A stretch of 64,000 bases of DNA, taken from NCBI GenBank assembly GCA_050187415.1, contig JBFWXN010000001.1, positions 1-64,000 of the forward strand, read 5' to 3'. Shown in pieces: positions 38,308 to 47,032 of the stretch. The DNA comes from Ga0077555 sp050187415. GTDB lineage: Bacteria > Pseudomonadota > Alphaproteobacteria > Rhizobiales > Hyphomicrobiaceae. Each line of letters starts with the position of its first letter. Position 1 is the first letter of the stretch. Below the pieces are notes generated by a model, which saw only the letters and a program-made list of their open reading frames with translations, had not been told where the DNA came from and made no database searches. The position numbers were made by a program, and so were the translations under genes.

Positions 38308-38985
38308 TCACAACCGTTTCCAGAGGAACTCACCGATCAGCAGGCCGCCGAAACAGCCGAGGATGACGCCGGCCACCTGGTTTATCCGCTGCATCCCGTC
38401 CGGGGTCAGCCGATGCCGGAGGCCGTTGATCAGGTGCGAAGCGACCAGCCAGTAGAGGAAGCTGCCGCCCATGATGGCAAGGACCATGGCGATCGCATCG
38501 ACGACCGAATTGACCTCCACGAAAGAGCTGGCGCCGCCGAAAATGGCGATGAGGCTCAGCACGGCACCGGGATTGGTGATCGTGAGCAGCATCAGCTTGG
38601 GGATGTCCCAGGCGTAGTCGGCGAGTGTCGCGCTGTCGGCATCCTGGACGCTGCGGAAAGTGTTCCGCGCGTAGAACAGCTTCGCCCCCGATCCGATCAA
38701 AGCGAGGCCGCCGATGACCTGGATCGTCCATCGGTAGTGCGCCACCGTGCCGCTCAGCGCTTTGACACCGAACGCCGCGATGGTTGCGATCAAGGCGTCG
38801 CCGAGGGTGACGCCGATGCCGGCCGCGAGGCCGCCGAAAAATCCGCGTTCGGCGGCGCGTTGCAAAGCCAGCAGATTGACCGGTCCGATCGGCAGCGCGA
38901 TCAGCACGCCGATCACGATGCCGACCGGGATGACGAGAGGGTTGGGAACGAGGCCTAGCACCACCGCGCGCTCCATACCGCGCAT
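38308..38985 (-). CDS. LysE family translocator
   Basis: This is a six-helix amino-acid exporter-type protein of 225 residues. The hallmark is VIPVGIVIGVLIALPIGPVNLLALQRAAERGFFGGLAAGIGVTLGD, with the PxGP motif and conserved Gly residues of LysE/RhtB in helix 1 and the following loop. The segment NPGAVLSLIAIFGG in the fourth span is also typical. Substrates of relatives include lysine, homoserine and threonine; none can be chosen here. The start at 38985 or 38976 differs by three residues. It diverges from the secreted protein at 39110. Confidence 0.87.
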   Translation of the reverse strand: MRGMERAVVLGLVPNPLVIPVGIVIGVLIALPIGPVNLLALQRAAERGFFGGLAAGIGVTLGDALIATIAAFGVKALSGTVAHYRWTIQVIGGLALIGSGAKLFYARNTFRSVQDADSATLADYAWDIPKLMLLTITNPGAVLSLIAIFGGASSFVEVNSVVDAIAMVLAIMGGSFLYWLVASHLINGLRHRLTPDGMQRINQVAGVILGCFGGLLIGEFLWKRL

Positions 38986-39109
38986 GCGATGATTGTGCCG
39001 TCGCCCGGCGAAAGCCTGTGCCGCGCCCGGTATTGCAATTGCCCTGCTCGGCGGGCTCGCCCTATTTTGGGCCCGCCGACATGCGTCACTTTCAAACGGA
39101 TTCCTCCCG

Positions 39110-39715
39110 ATGCCAGCCCGCCACAGACTGACGGCCTTGTCCGTCATGCTACTGGTACTGAGCGCAGCGAGCCTTGTCCATTCATCCGCCCCTTGCCGTG
39201 CACAGTCTCGCCAGCCTCCGCCGCCGGACAGCCGCGCCGAAGGCTTCCGAGCCGTCATGGGCAAGGCGGGAGACGGGCTGCCGGCACCGGTCACCGAGAT
39301 GCGCGCGGCCATCCTCGAGGCAGCCCGCGGAGGACAGCTCGAGGACCTGCGCGAAGCGATCGAGTTGAACGAGATCCGGCCGGTCATCGGGAGCGGCGAC
39401 GAAAGTGAGCCGATTGCTGCCATCCGCGATCTCTCGCGCGACGGCGACGGCCGCGACGTGCTCGAGGCGATCACGCGAATCCTCGACGCCGACTGGGTCG
39501 CGGTGCCCGTCGGCCGCGATATCGAGAACAATCAGGTCTACGTGTGGCCACGATTTGCGGAGACGGGCGTGGTCGGCCTCACCGTCGACGAGATTGCCGA
39601 TCTTGCGCGCATCGTGCCTGCGGGGGCGCTGGCGCCGATGCTCGAGAATGGCGTTTATGACAGCTGGCGCATCGTCATCGGCGCCGACGGAACGTGGCAC
39701 GCGCTGCGACGCTGA
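39110..39715 (+). CDS. uncharacterised secreted protein
   Basis: I do not recognise this 201-residue protein. A signal peptide runs from ATG 39110 (core LTALSVMLLVLSAASLVHSSA, cleavage near residue 31 at CRAQ). The mature protein is acidic and mostly helical early (EMRAAILEAARGGQLEDLREAIELNEIRPVIG), then has a beta-rich part with WVAVPVGRDIENNQVYVWPRFAETGVVGLTVDE and closes with WRIVIGADGTWHALRR. It looks like a conserved alphaproteobacterial periplasmic domain, possibly sensing or binding. Two L,D-transpeptidase genes follow on the same strand, so a peptidoglycan role is conceivable. Confidence 0.72.
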   Translation: MPARHRLTALSVMLLVLSAASLVHSSAPCRAQSRQPPPPDSRAEGFRAVMGKAGDGLPAPVTEMRAAILEAARGGQLEDLREAIELNEIRPVIGSGDESEPIAAIRDLSRDGDGRDVLEAITRILDADWVAVPVGRDIENNQVYVWPRFAETGVVGLTVDEIADLARIVPAGALAPMLENGVYDSWRIVIGADGTWHALRR

Positions 39716-39848
39716 GCGGGCGTTTCCTGTGTGTCTCCAGCACCATGCGGCCTATGGGGCGACATCCGGTAACCATAAGCAAATCGCGCGGTAGGACCTT
39801 CGATCGGCGATCCTTTACGTGAGGGCTTCTCTCCAGAGAGGGCACCTC

Positions 39849-40604
39849 ATGTTTCGAATTATTCTCGTCGCCGGTTTCGTCGCGGCCTTTGTCGCGCCGG
39901 CCTCGGCGCAGTCGCGCTCACAGGCGGGCTTCGACACGCAGAAGCCGCGCGCGAAGGCGAAGAAAACGAAGACGCCGAACACGGTGCGCCGTACGGCATC
40001 GGCATCGTCGGGCCTGAGCTTCTTCGAATTGCTTTTCTCCGATGACGACGACGACGACTATCCGAGCCGTCGAACGCCCGCTCGCCCGTCGGGCCCCAAA
40101 GTGGCTGACGGCGGCCCTCGTCCGGAGATCTCTCCACGGGCGCCGTCCGTGGTCGCGTTTCATTCGGGCCAGGCACCGGGGACGGTCGTCATCGACACAT
40201 CGGCCCGCCGGCTGTTCCTGGTCCAGAGTGGATCAAGGGCGCTTTCCTATCCGGTCTCGGTCGGCCGCGAAGGGTTCTCGTGGACAGGCACCGAGAAGAT
40301 CACGCGGATGGCGAATTGGCCCGATTGGCATCCGCCTGCCGAAATGCGCGCGCGCGATCCGCGCCTGCCCGAAAAGATGACGGGCGGCGTTCGCAATCCG
40401 CTCGGGGCCAAGGCCCTCTATCTCGGCAACACGCTCTACCGCATCCACGGCACGAGCGACGCGCGCTCCATCGGCCGGGCGGCGTCTTCGGGCTGCTTCC
40501 GCATGCACAACAGCCACGTCGTCGATCTCGCGGGGCGCGTCGGCATCGGTACCAAGGTCGTCGTGGTCAGGAGCAGCCGGGCGGTGCACGCGGCTCAGAA
40601 CTGA
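39849..40604 (+). CDS. L,D-transpeptidase (YkuD family), first of a tandem pair
   Basis: This secreted YkuD-domain enzyme of 251 residues forms 3-3 peptidoglycan crosslinks or attaches proteins to peptidoglycan. A signal peptide (FRIILVAGFVAAFVAPASAQ) is followed by a basic stretch rich in Lys/Thr, then six Asp in a row (65-70). The catalytic domain starts at GTVVIDTSARRLFLVQ (111) and contains His200 in YRIHGTSDARSIGR and the nucleophile Cys216 in SSGCFRMHN. No LysM or PG-binding domain is present. A close paralogue follows 251 bases downstream. ATG 39849 best fits the signal peptide. Confidence 0.92.
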   Translation: MFRIILVAGFVAAFVAPASAQSRSQAGFDTQKPRAKAKKTKTPNTVRRTASASSGLSFFELLFSDDDDDDYPSRRTPARPSGPKVADGGPRPEISPRAPSVVAFHSGQAPGTVVIDTSARRLFLVQSGSRALSYPVSVGREGFSWTGTEKITRMANWPDWHPPAEMRARDPRLPEKMTGGVRNPLGAKALYLGNTLYRIHGTSDARSIGRAASSGCFRMHNSHVVDLAGRVGIGTKVVVVRSSRAVHAAQN

Positions 40605-40855
40605 GCCGTCCGGGCGGGCGCCAGCGGCCGGTCCCGCCCCCTTGCGGCCGGACTGTTGCCTCGCGCCTGCAACTTCGTCGCTCTCACGAATGTCATTCGT
40701 CGGGAGCGGTGCGGTCATGTCAGTTTCAGGCTCTCTCGCGATGCTGGCGGCGATTTATCGCTTTCCAGCCTGCACCCAATGCTAACGAAAGTTGAAACTC
40801 GCTCTTTCAATGGCCGCAATCGGCCCCATATGTGAGAACGAGGGAGTAGAACATC

Positions 40856-41632
40856 ATGACGCGTAAGCTTTTTCTCATTTTGGTGCCAATGCTTTTCGTG
40901 GCCATCGAGCCCGCCTTGGCGCAGGGTTGGCGATGGAACGACGGGGGTTACCGCGAACGGGGATCCTATTATCCGGGCTCATACCGGAGCTATCGGGTGC
41001 CGCCGGGGACCTACGGCGACCGCTATGAACGACGCCGCGGTTATGACGACGACGAGGATGAGGACGAGGACGACTACTACTCGCGCCGCCGGTCGTATTT
41101 CGACGGAGACCAAGGCGCGCCGAAAGTCCTCAGCGGGGGTGCTCAGCCGAGCATTGCACCGATCTCGCCCCAGCGCGTCGGCTTCCAGAGCCGCTACGAG
41201 CCCGGGACGATCGTGATCGATACCGCGGGCCGTCAGCTTCTTCTGGTCCAGGACGGTGGCTCGGCGCTGCGCTATCCGATCTCGGTCGGGCGCGTCGGGT
41301 TCTCATGGACGGGCGAGGAGAAGATCAGCCGCATTGCCGCATGGCCCGACTGGCATCCGCCGGCCGAGATGCGCGAGCGCGACCCGAAGCTGCCCGAGAA
41401 GATGACCGGCGGCATCCGCAACCCGCTCGGGGCCAAGGCGCTCTATCTCGGCAACACGCTCTACCGTATTCATGGCACGAACGATGCGAAGTCGATCGGA
41501 CGAGCCCAGTCGTCGGGATGCTTCCGCATGCTCAATGGCCACGTGCTGGACCTGGCCGAGCGCGTCAAAGTCGGCGCCAAGGTGGTCGTGGTCTCGAGCC
41601 TGAGAACGGTGAACGCCAGCATCAGCCGCTAG
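40856..41632 (+). CDS. L,D-transpeptidase (YkuD family), second of a tandem pair
   Basis: This 258-residue paralogue of the preceding gene has a signal peptide ending ALAQG at residue 24, then a Tyr/Arg-rich stretch (GSYYPGSYRSYRVPPGTYGDR) and an acidic tract (DDDEDEDEDD, 64-73). The YkuD domain (from about 117) has His206 and Cys222 in SSGCFRML. The catalytic halves of the two proteins are nearly identical in the block from FSWTGxEKI to GCFRM, whereas their N-termini differ except for the acidic tract. GAGGGAG precedes the ATG. It probably arose by tandem duplication, with division of labour in localisation or partner. Confidence 0.93.
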   Translation: MTRKLFLILVPMLFVAIEPALAQGWRWNDGGYRERGSYYPGSYRSYRVPPGTYGDRYERRRGYDDDEDEDEDDYYSRRRSYFDGDQGAPKVLSGGAQPSIAPISPQRVGFQSRYEPGTIVIDTAGRQLLLVQDGGSALRYPISVGRVGFSWTGEEKISRIAAWPDWHPPAEMRERDPKLPEKMTGGIRNPLGAKALYLGNTLYRIHGTNDAKSIGRAQSSGCFRMLNGHVLDLAERVKVGAKVVVVSSLRTVNASISR

Positions 41633-41656
41633 GCCGGTGCGCGGATTGGACCAACC

Positions 41657-41686
41657 CGGCCTCCCGTCTCGATGGACGGGGGGCCG
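41657..41686. terminator. bidirectional terminator-like hairpin
   Basis: A 12-bp stem (CGGCCTCCCGTC/GACGGGGGGCCG, one G-T pair) with a 6-base loop lies between the convergent L,D-transpeptidase and dihydroorotase genes. The T-tract is weak (AATTGCGTTT). Confidence 0.55.
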
Positions 41687-41747
41687 AATTGCGTTTGCGG
41701 TCATGCGGCGGCATGTCGATCGGAAAGCCAGCCGTCTCGCAGCGGGG

Positions 41748-43079
41748 TCAGGCCGCACCTTCGAGAAAGCGGACCGGCTCGCCGCCGGCCTTCGCTTCGA
41801 TTTCGCCCTGCCACATGACACGCCGGCCACGAACGAACGTGCCGACCGGCCAGCCCGTCACCTTGACGCCATCGTAAGGCGTCCAGGCCGCGCGCGATTG
41901 GATCCATGCGTTCCGGATCGTCTCGCTGCGGCCTAGGTCGACGATCGTGAGGTCGGCGTCATAGCCGATCGCGATGCGACCCTTGCCGACGATGCCGAAG
42001 ATGCGCTGCGGCCCGGCGCTCGTCAGGTCGACGAGCCGCTGGAGCGTGAGGCGCCCCTGGTTGACGTGATCGAGCATGATCGGCACCAGCGTCTGGACCC
42101 CGGTCATGCCCGAATGGCTTTCCGGATAGGGGTGGTGCTTCTCCTCGATCGTGTGGGGCGCGTGGTCGGAGCCGAGCACGTCGACCGTGCCGTCGGCGAT
42201 GCCGGCCCAGATGCCCCGGCGATGCGCCTCGTCGCGCACCGGCGGGTTCATCTGGGCGAAGGTACCAAGGCGCTCGTAGCAGTCGGGCGCGACCAGCGTC
42301 AGATGGTGCGGCGTCACCTCGCAGGTCGCCCAGTCCTTGTGGTCGGCGAGCCAGCCAATCTCGCCGGCGGTCGAGATGTGCAGCACATGCACGCGCCGCC
42401 GGTATTTCTCGGCAAGTCCGACGAGCCGCTTCGTTGCGATCATGGCCGCTTCCGGATCGCGCCACAGAGGATGCGACGACGGGTCGCCGGGCTCGCGCAG
42501 ACCGGAGCGAGCGCGCAGTCTTGCCTCGTCCTCCGAATGAAACGCGGCCCGTCGTCCGATCCGCGCAATGATACGGTCGAGCGAGGGCTCGTCCTCGACC
42601 AGAAGGTCGCCCGTCGAGGCCCCCATGAACACTTTGATGCCGGCCGAGCCTTCAAGTTTTTCAAGGGCCGGAATGTCGGCGATGTTCTCGCGCGTGCCGC
42701 CAACATAGAAGGCGAAATCGCAGTGCATGCGACCGCGCGCCCGCGAGATTTTGTCGGCCAGAGCGTCGGCATCGGTGGTCAGCGGCTTGGTATTCGGCAT
42801 TTCGAACACCGACGTGACGCCGCCCATCACCGCCGCGCGGCTGCCGGTTGCCAGATCCTCCTTCTGCTCGAGCCCCGGCTCCCTGAAATGCACCTGGCTG
42901 TCGATTACGCCCGGCAGGATGTGCAGTCCCTTCGCGTCGAGCACCTCGGCTGCCTTCGCGGAGCCGAGTTCCCCGAGCGCCGCGATCCGCCCGGCGCGAA
43001 TGCCGATATCGCGCACACCTTCGCCGTCATGATTGACGACGGTTGCGCCCTTGACGATGAGGTCATACGTGTCGGCCAT
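41748..43079 (-). CDS. pyrC: dihydroorotase (PyrC, type I amidohydrolase)
   Basis: This metal-dependent cyclic amidohydrolase of 443 residues carries out the third step of pyrimidine synthesis. Metal ligands: DSQVHFREPG (normally DxHxR), a carboxylated Lys probably in AGIKVFMGASTG, HSEDEARL, HVLHISTA and the final Asp in GSDHAPHTIEEK. The length and motif set match the type I (allantoinase-like) group, so a hydantoinase or allantoinase assignment is possible, but dihydroorotase is more likely. No pyrB is adjacent. It diverges from ygfZ by 117 bases and converges with the second L,D-transpeptidase. Confidence 0.9.
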   Translation of the reverse strand: MADTYDLIVKGATVVNHDGEGVRDIGIRAGRIAALGELGSAKAAEVLDAKGLHILPGVIDSQVHFREPGLEQKEDLATGSRAAVMGGVTSVFEMPNTKPLTTDADALADKISRARGRMHCDFAFYVGGTRENIADIPALEKLEGSAGIKVFMGASTGDLLVEDEPSLDRIIARIGRRAAFHSEDEARLRARSGLREPGDPSSHPLWRDPEAAMIATKRLVGLAEKYRRRVHVLHISTAGEIGWLADHKDWATCEVTPHHLTLVAPDCYERLGTFAQMNPPVRDEAHRRGIWAGIADGTVDVLGSDHAPHTIEEKHHPYPESHSGMTGVQTLVPIMLDHVNQGRLTLQRLVDLTSAGPQRIFGIVGKGRIAIGYDADLTIVDLGRSETIRNAWIQSRAAWTPYDGVKVTGWPVGTFVRGRRVMWQGEIEAKAGGEPVRFLEGAA

Positions 43080-43196
43080 GTCGGCACCCGTTCGACTGGC
43101 GCCAACCATGCGGCGCGTGGGATATGGGCCGAGTTAGCGCATAAAGTCCGCCGCGAGAAGCATCGCAGTGGACTGTCGCCCCCGAAGGAGACGGTC

Positions 43197-44084
43197 ATGA
43201 GCGCAAGCCACGTCGCCATCCTCGCCGATCGCGGCATCGTTTCGGTGACCGGAGAGGACGCCAAGGCCTTTCTCGACAATCTGATCACGAACGACATGGA
43301 TGACCTCGATCGACAGCCGGCAATCCACGCCGCGCTGCTCACGCCACAGGGCAAGATCCTGTTCGAGTTCTTCGTCGTCCGTTCGGGCGATGGGTTCCTG
43401 CTCGATACGCTGCGCGCGAGCGTCGCCGACCTCATCAAGCGACTGAGCCTCTATCGGTTGCGGGCCAAGGTGTCTCTGAACGACCTTTCGTCGAGCCGCA
43501 CGGTGGTGGCGGCCTGGGGCGCACCGCCTCCCGAGGTACCCCTCGCCATCAGCTATCGCGACCCGCGCGCCGACGGCATGGGCCATCGGATGGTGATGGC
43601 GTCCGAAATGGCCGCAAAGCTCGCCAACGAGGATGAAGGCCGCGCCGCCTACGACCGCCATCGCATCGCCCTCGGCGTGCCCGAGCCGGAGCGGGACTAC
43701 GCGATCGGCGATACATTCCCGCACGAGGCAGGTTTCGACCGTCAGGCTGGTGTGTCATTCTCCAAGGGCTGTTTCGTCGGCCAGGAGGTCGTTGCGCGGA
43801 TGCAGCACAAGACACTCGTGCGCAAGCGGATCGCGCGGATTTCGGGAGAGGACGGCAAGAGCCTCGTGTCGGGCGCGCAGATCGCGGTCGGCCAGGCCGT
43901 GATCGGGCGCGTCGGTTCGGTCGACGGCAGCCGGGGGCTGGCACTCGTTCGCCTCGATCGGGCAGTCGAGGCCGCAGGCAAGGGCCAGAGCCTGACGTCG
44001 GATGGCGTCGGGGTTCGTGTCGATGACGCGACGCTCGCCGCCTACGAGGCGGCTGCGAAAGCCAGGAGCGCTGGTGCAACCTGA
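43197..44084 (+). CDS. ygfZ: YgfZ/GcvT-domain folate-binding protein
   Basis: This tetrahydrofolate-dependent iron-sulfur-cluster assembly/repair protein of 295 residues has the diagnostic segment FSKGCFVGQEVVARMQHKT, containing the family K-G-C-[FY]-x-G-Q-E motif. The N-terminus ILADRGIVSVTGEDAKAFLDNLITND is typical of the GcvT-like fold. The ATG at 43197 has AAGGAGA upstream; an open frame reaching back to 42066 is antisense to pyrC and is spurious. tolB begins 121 bases downstream on the same strand. Confidence 0.93.
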   Translation: MSASHVAILADRGIVSVTGEDAKAFLDNLITNDMDDLDRQPAIHAALLTPQGKILFEFFVVRSGDGFLLDTLRASVADLIKRLSLYRLRAKVSLNDLSSSRTVVAAWGAPPPEVPLAISYRDPRADGMGHRMVMASEMAAKLANEDEGRAAYDRHRIALGVPEPERDYAIGDTFPHEAGFDRQAGVSFSKGCFVGQEVVARMQHKTLVRKRIARISGEDGKSLVSGAQIAVGQAVIGRVGSVDGSRGLALVRLDRAVEAAGKGQSLTSDGVGVRVDDATLAAYEAAAKARSAGAT

Positions 44085-44205
44085 CGGGCGACACTGTTTC
44101 GACGTGTTGTCGGCGGCGTTCCCCATTTTCGACACCTTGACACCCGATCAAGGCCGATGTCCTTGAGCCGACCTGTGTTTCGCACGTCTTGAGAAGAGGA
44201 AGCCG

Positions 44206-45561
44206 GTGCCAACCCGTCGCGATGCTCTGCGTCTTTCAGTGGGCGCTGCCTTGGCCTCCACGATTGCGCCGCTTGCGCTGTCGGCGCAGGGCCGCCCGCG
44301 TGCCGGGGCCGCGCAAGGAGGGGGACCGCTCGAGGTCGACATCGACCAGGCGAATCTGCGGCCGCGGCCGATCGCAATCCCCGCCTTCGTCTCGGAAGAT
44401 CCGCGCCTTGGCCAGGAGGTGGCCGGCATCATCGCCGCCGATCTCGAAAGCTCGGGTCTCTTCCAGCCGCTCGATGCGCGCTCGTTCATCGAGCGCATCG
44501 GCGACACCAACGTGGCCCCGCGCTTCGCCGACTGGCGTGCGGTCGGTGCCGAGGCCCTTGTCGTCGGCCGTGTCGGGCGCAGCGGCGACGGCCGCATTCG
44601 CGCCGAGTTCCGGCTTTGGGACGTAACGCTCGGCAAGCAGCTCGCAGGCCAGCAACTCGGGACCTCCGCGCAGAGCTGGCGTCGCATCGCCCATATCATC
44701 GCCGACCAGGTCTGGGAGAAGCTGACGCTCGAAAAAGGGTACTTCGATACGCGCATCGTGTTCATCGACGAGACCGGTCCGAAGCAGAAGCGCGTGAAAC
44801 GGCTGGCGATGATGGACCAGGACGGCGCCAATGTGCAGTACCTGAGCAACGGGCAGGAACTGCTGATCACGCCCCGCTTCAGTCCGTCGAGCCAGGAAAT
44901 CACGTACATGACCTACACCCGCGGCGAGCCGCGCGTGGTGCTCATGAACATCGAAACGGGGCGGCGTCAGGTTGTCGGTGATTTCCCGGGCATGTCGTTT
45001 GCGCCGCGATTCTCGCCGGATGGCCAGCGGGTCGTCATGAGCCAGGGCGAAAACGGCGTCACAGGCCTGCTCGAAATGGACCTGCGCACACGCCAGCTTC
45101 GCCGCCTGACCAATCCGGTCTCGATCGATACCGGCCCCTGCTACTCTCCCGATGGTCGCCATATCGTCTTCGAATCGGATCGCGAAGGCACCCAGCAGCT
45201 CTACCTGATGGCGCCAGACGGCGGTGGTGTGCGCCGTCTGAGCATCGGGGAGGGCCGCTACTCCACGCCGGTCTGGTCGCCGCGCGGCGATTATATCGCC
45301 TTCACGAAGCAGCTCGCGGGGCGATTCCTGATCGGCGTGATGCGCACCGACGGCTCTGGCGAGCGCGTTTTGAGCGACGGTTTCCACAACGAGGGACCGA
45401 CGTGGGCGCCGAACGGCCGATTCCTGATGTTCTTCCGCGACGACGGCAGCGGCACCGGCGGTCCTCACCTGCTGTCGGTCGATATTACCGGCCATAACGA
45501 GCGCCGCGTCCGCACGCCCTCGTTCGCGTCCGACCCGGCGTGGTCGCCGCTCCTGAAATAG
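44206..45561 (+). CDS. tolB: TolB, periplasmic beta-propeller of the Tol-Pal system
   Basis: TolB docks on Pal and TolA at the outer membrane. The 451-residue protein starts with a signal whose n-region is TRRDALRLSVGAALAST, resembling a twin-arginine signal, which is unusual since TolB is generally Sec-exported. An N-terminal domain with PRPIAIPAFVSEDPRLGQ is followed by the six-bladed propeller with repeated PRFSPSSQEITYMTY, PRFSPDGQRVVMSQ, CYSPDGRHIVFESD and PVWSPRGDYIAFTK. GTG 44206 has AGAGGA just upstream. It heads the tolB-lipoprotein-pal region, while tolQRA is 11 kb away on the other strand. Confidence 0.95.
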   Translation: MPTRRDALRLSVGAALASTIAPLALSAQGRPRAGAAQGGGPLEVDIDQANLRPRPIAIPAFVSEDPRLGQEVAGIIAADLESSGLFQPLDARSFIERIGDTNVAPRFADWRAVGAEALVVGRVGRSGDGRIRAEFRLWDVTLGKQLAGQQLGTSAQSWRRIAHIIADQVWEKLTLEKGYFDTRIVFIDETGPKQKRVKRLAMMDQDGANVQYLSNGQELLITPRFSPSSQEITYMTYTRGEPRVVLMNIETGRRQVVGDFPGMSFAPRFSPDGQRVVMSQGENGVTGLLEMDLRTRQLRRLTNPVSIDTGPCYSPDGRHIVFESDREGTQQLYLMAPDGGGVRRLSIGEGRYSTPVWSPRGDYIAFTKQLAGRFLIGVMRTDGSGERVLSDGFHNEGPTWAPNGRFLMFFRDDGSGTGGPHLLSVDITGHNERRVRTPSFASDPAWSPLLK

Positions 45562-45829
45562 GGCGCAACTTAACGCGGAATTAAGAGTTCAGATTCACTG
45601 TCGGGGTTCCGCCTTCTGCACCTGAAACGAGTGCGGCAGGCGGTCTGTCGCCGGGACGAGGAAGCGAATGTTTCCAATCTCCTGGAGCGTAACGTCGGGG
45701 GGCGTCGAAGTGGTATTTTCGCATCGCAGGACGTGGAAAAGCTGGTGAATCCAGCCACACTTCTTGATCTGCGAGACCCGCGGGGATACCCCATTCTTGC
45801 GATTGCCGAACTAGCTCAGGAGAGAGAAT

Positions 45830-45967
45830 ATGAAGGCTTTCAAGAGTGCCATCGTCCTCGGGGCGATCGTCGCTACGGTCGCGGTTGCCGCGTGCCGCCG
45901 TGAAGAGTACCACGAGCCGATGAAGCTTGGCGCCGATGTGCCGGTGACCCAGCCGGTCGCTCGCTAA
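45830..45967 (+). CDS. tiny lipoprotein, first of a tandem pair between tolB and pal
   Basis: This 45-residue frame is preceded by a good AGGAGAG ribosome site. Residues 1-21 are a signal with a basic start and Val/Ala/Ile core, and VAAC (19-22) is a lipobox, so Cys22 would be lipidated. The mature part is only 24 residues and begins CRREEYHEPMKLGA, identical over 14 residues to the next gene, then DVPVTQPVAR. The residue after Cys is Arg, not Asp, which favours outer-membrane sorting. Function unknown. The duplication, ribosome site and lipobox support a real gene. No family is recognised. Confidence 0.75.
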   Translation: MKAFKSAIVLGAIVATVAVAACRREEYHEPMKLGADVPVTQPVAR

Positions 45968-46000
45968 GACGACGGCCCCTCAGGGCAAATGGAGACGACA

Positions 46001-46129
46001 ATGAAAGGCGCTATCCTTCTTGCAGCAGTCCTTGTTGCCGTGGCTCTCGGAGCCTGCCGCAGGGAAGAGTATCACGAGCCGATGAAGCTCGGCGCGGGTA
46101 CCGTGACGACGGAGCAGGCGGCCCGCTAA
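46001..46129 (+). CDS. tiny lipoprotein, second of a tandem pair between tolB and pal
   Basis: This 42-residue paralogue of the preceding frame lies 33 bases downstream, with GGAGACGAC in front of the ATG. A signal of 18 residues ends in LGAC (16-19, lipobox). The mature 24 residues begin CRREEYHEPMKLGA and then read GTVTTEQAAR. The two signals differ, whereas the mature N-terminal 14 residues are identical, which implies selection on the mature part. A terminator follows, so it closes the unit with its twin. They may decorate the outer membrane or bind a Tol component; both suggestions are inference. Confidence 0.75.
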   Translation: MKGAILLAAVLVAVALGACRREEYHEPMKLGAGTVTTEQAAR

Positions 46130-46475
46130 GGGTTGTCTGGTGCAAGAGTAACGCGACTGCTCCGGTCGCGCAGCGTCTGGAGTTATCTGAGGAGGCCGTC
46201 CGCGAACCGGACGGCTTCTTTCGTTTTTGGGTGACGAGCGTTTTACGGTAACGGGAGTATCAATTCGGCAATTGGCGCGCAAGAATTCCGCTGCTGCGTC
46301 GAACCGACTTGGGGATAGTGTCGTCGAGTTGCTTGCGCGCGGCCGATGATCTTGCGAGATCGCTGTTTGGCCAAGCATAGGCCACAATTTTGTACGCGCC
46401 GTGGGGTAAGTGATCGGAGCAGACGGTGTCGTCGCATCGGAAAGACGCGAGCACGGTCGCCGAAAGGGGGTAAGC
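46130..46475. other. 346-base gap between mini-lipoprotein and pal
   Basis: This gap holds a clear terminator just after the second mini-lipoprotein and then about 245 bases without an evident gene, which should include the pal promoter. I found no supported small frame. Confidence 0.5.
46195..46229 (+). terminator. intrinsic terminator after the mini-lipoproteins
   Basis: An 8-bp perfect stem (GCCGTCCG/CGGACGGC) with loop CGAAC is followed by TTCTTTCGTTTTT. It separates the mini-lipoprotein unit from pal. Confidence 0.85.
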
Positions 46476-47003
46476 ATGGGTGAGCCGACGGGTGTGAGGA
46501 TGCTGGCCCGCATGCTCATTGCAATAGCGATCGCCGTTGGCGCGAGCGCTTGTGCAAATCAGGCACCGAAACCGGACGACTTGGCAATGGGACCGGGCGG
46601 TCTGGGGAGCGGGCGTGGACATGCGCGTCCCGGCTCGTCGCAGGATTTTGCCCAGAACGTCGGTGACATCGTCTACTTCTCGACCGATGCCACCGATCTG
46701 TCGCCCGAGGCACAGCAGACGCTCGCCGCGCAGGCGCGCTGGCTGCAAAAATATTCGCAGTACACCATCACCATCGAGGGGCACGCCGACGAGCGTGGCA
46801 CGCGCGAGTACAACATCGGCCTCGGCGCAAAGCGCGCCGAATCGGTGAAGCATTTCCTCGCTCGGAACGGCATCAGCGGGGCCCGCATCCGCACGATCTC
46901 GTATGGCAAGGAGCGGCCGGTTGCCGTTTGCAATGACATTTCGTGCTGGTCGCAGAACCGGCGCGCGCAAACAGTGCTCAACAGCCGTGGCGTGGGCTCC
47001 TGA
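46476..47003 (+). CDS. pal: Pal, peptidoglycan-associated lipoprotein
   Basis: Pal anchors the outer membrane to peptidoglycan and binds TolB. The 175-residue protein has a signal core LIAIAIAVGASAC with lipid Cys26, a Gly-rich linker, and an OmpA-like domain (about 62-168). The peptidoglycan-binding residues are Asp105 in EGHADERGTREYN and Arg120 in GAKRAESV. Cys152 and Cys157 flank NDIS. Start ATG 46476 has AAAGGGGG upstream; ATG 46500 is another possibility and would place the signal peptide closer to the start. A strong terminator follows, so pal seems transcriptionally separate from the genes downstream. Confidence 0.95.
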   Translation: MGEPTGVRMLARMLIAIAIAVGASACANQAPKPDDLAMGPGGLGSGRGHARPGSSQDFAQNVGDIVYFSTDATDLSPEAQQTLAAQARWLQKYSQYTITIEGHADERGTREYNIGLGAKRAESVKHFLARNGISGARIRTISYGKERPVAVCNDISCWSQNRRAQTVLNSRGVGS

Positions 47004-47032
47004 GCCCCGTTCTCGGCCGTCTCGAGCCTGTT

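Noticed and set aside
42066..43196. Upstream extension of the ygfZ frame
   Set aside because: It is antisense to pyrC, which has full metal-site motifs. AAGGAGA and family sequence begin at 43197.
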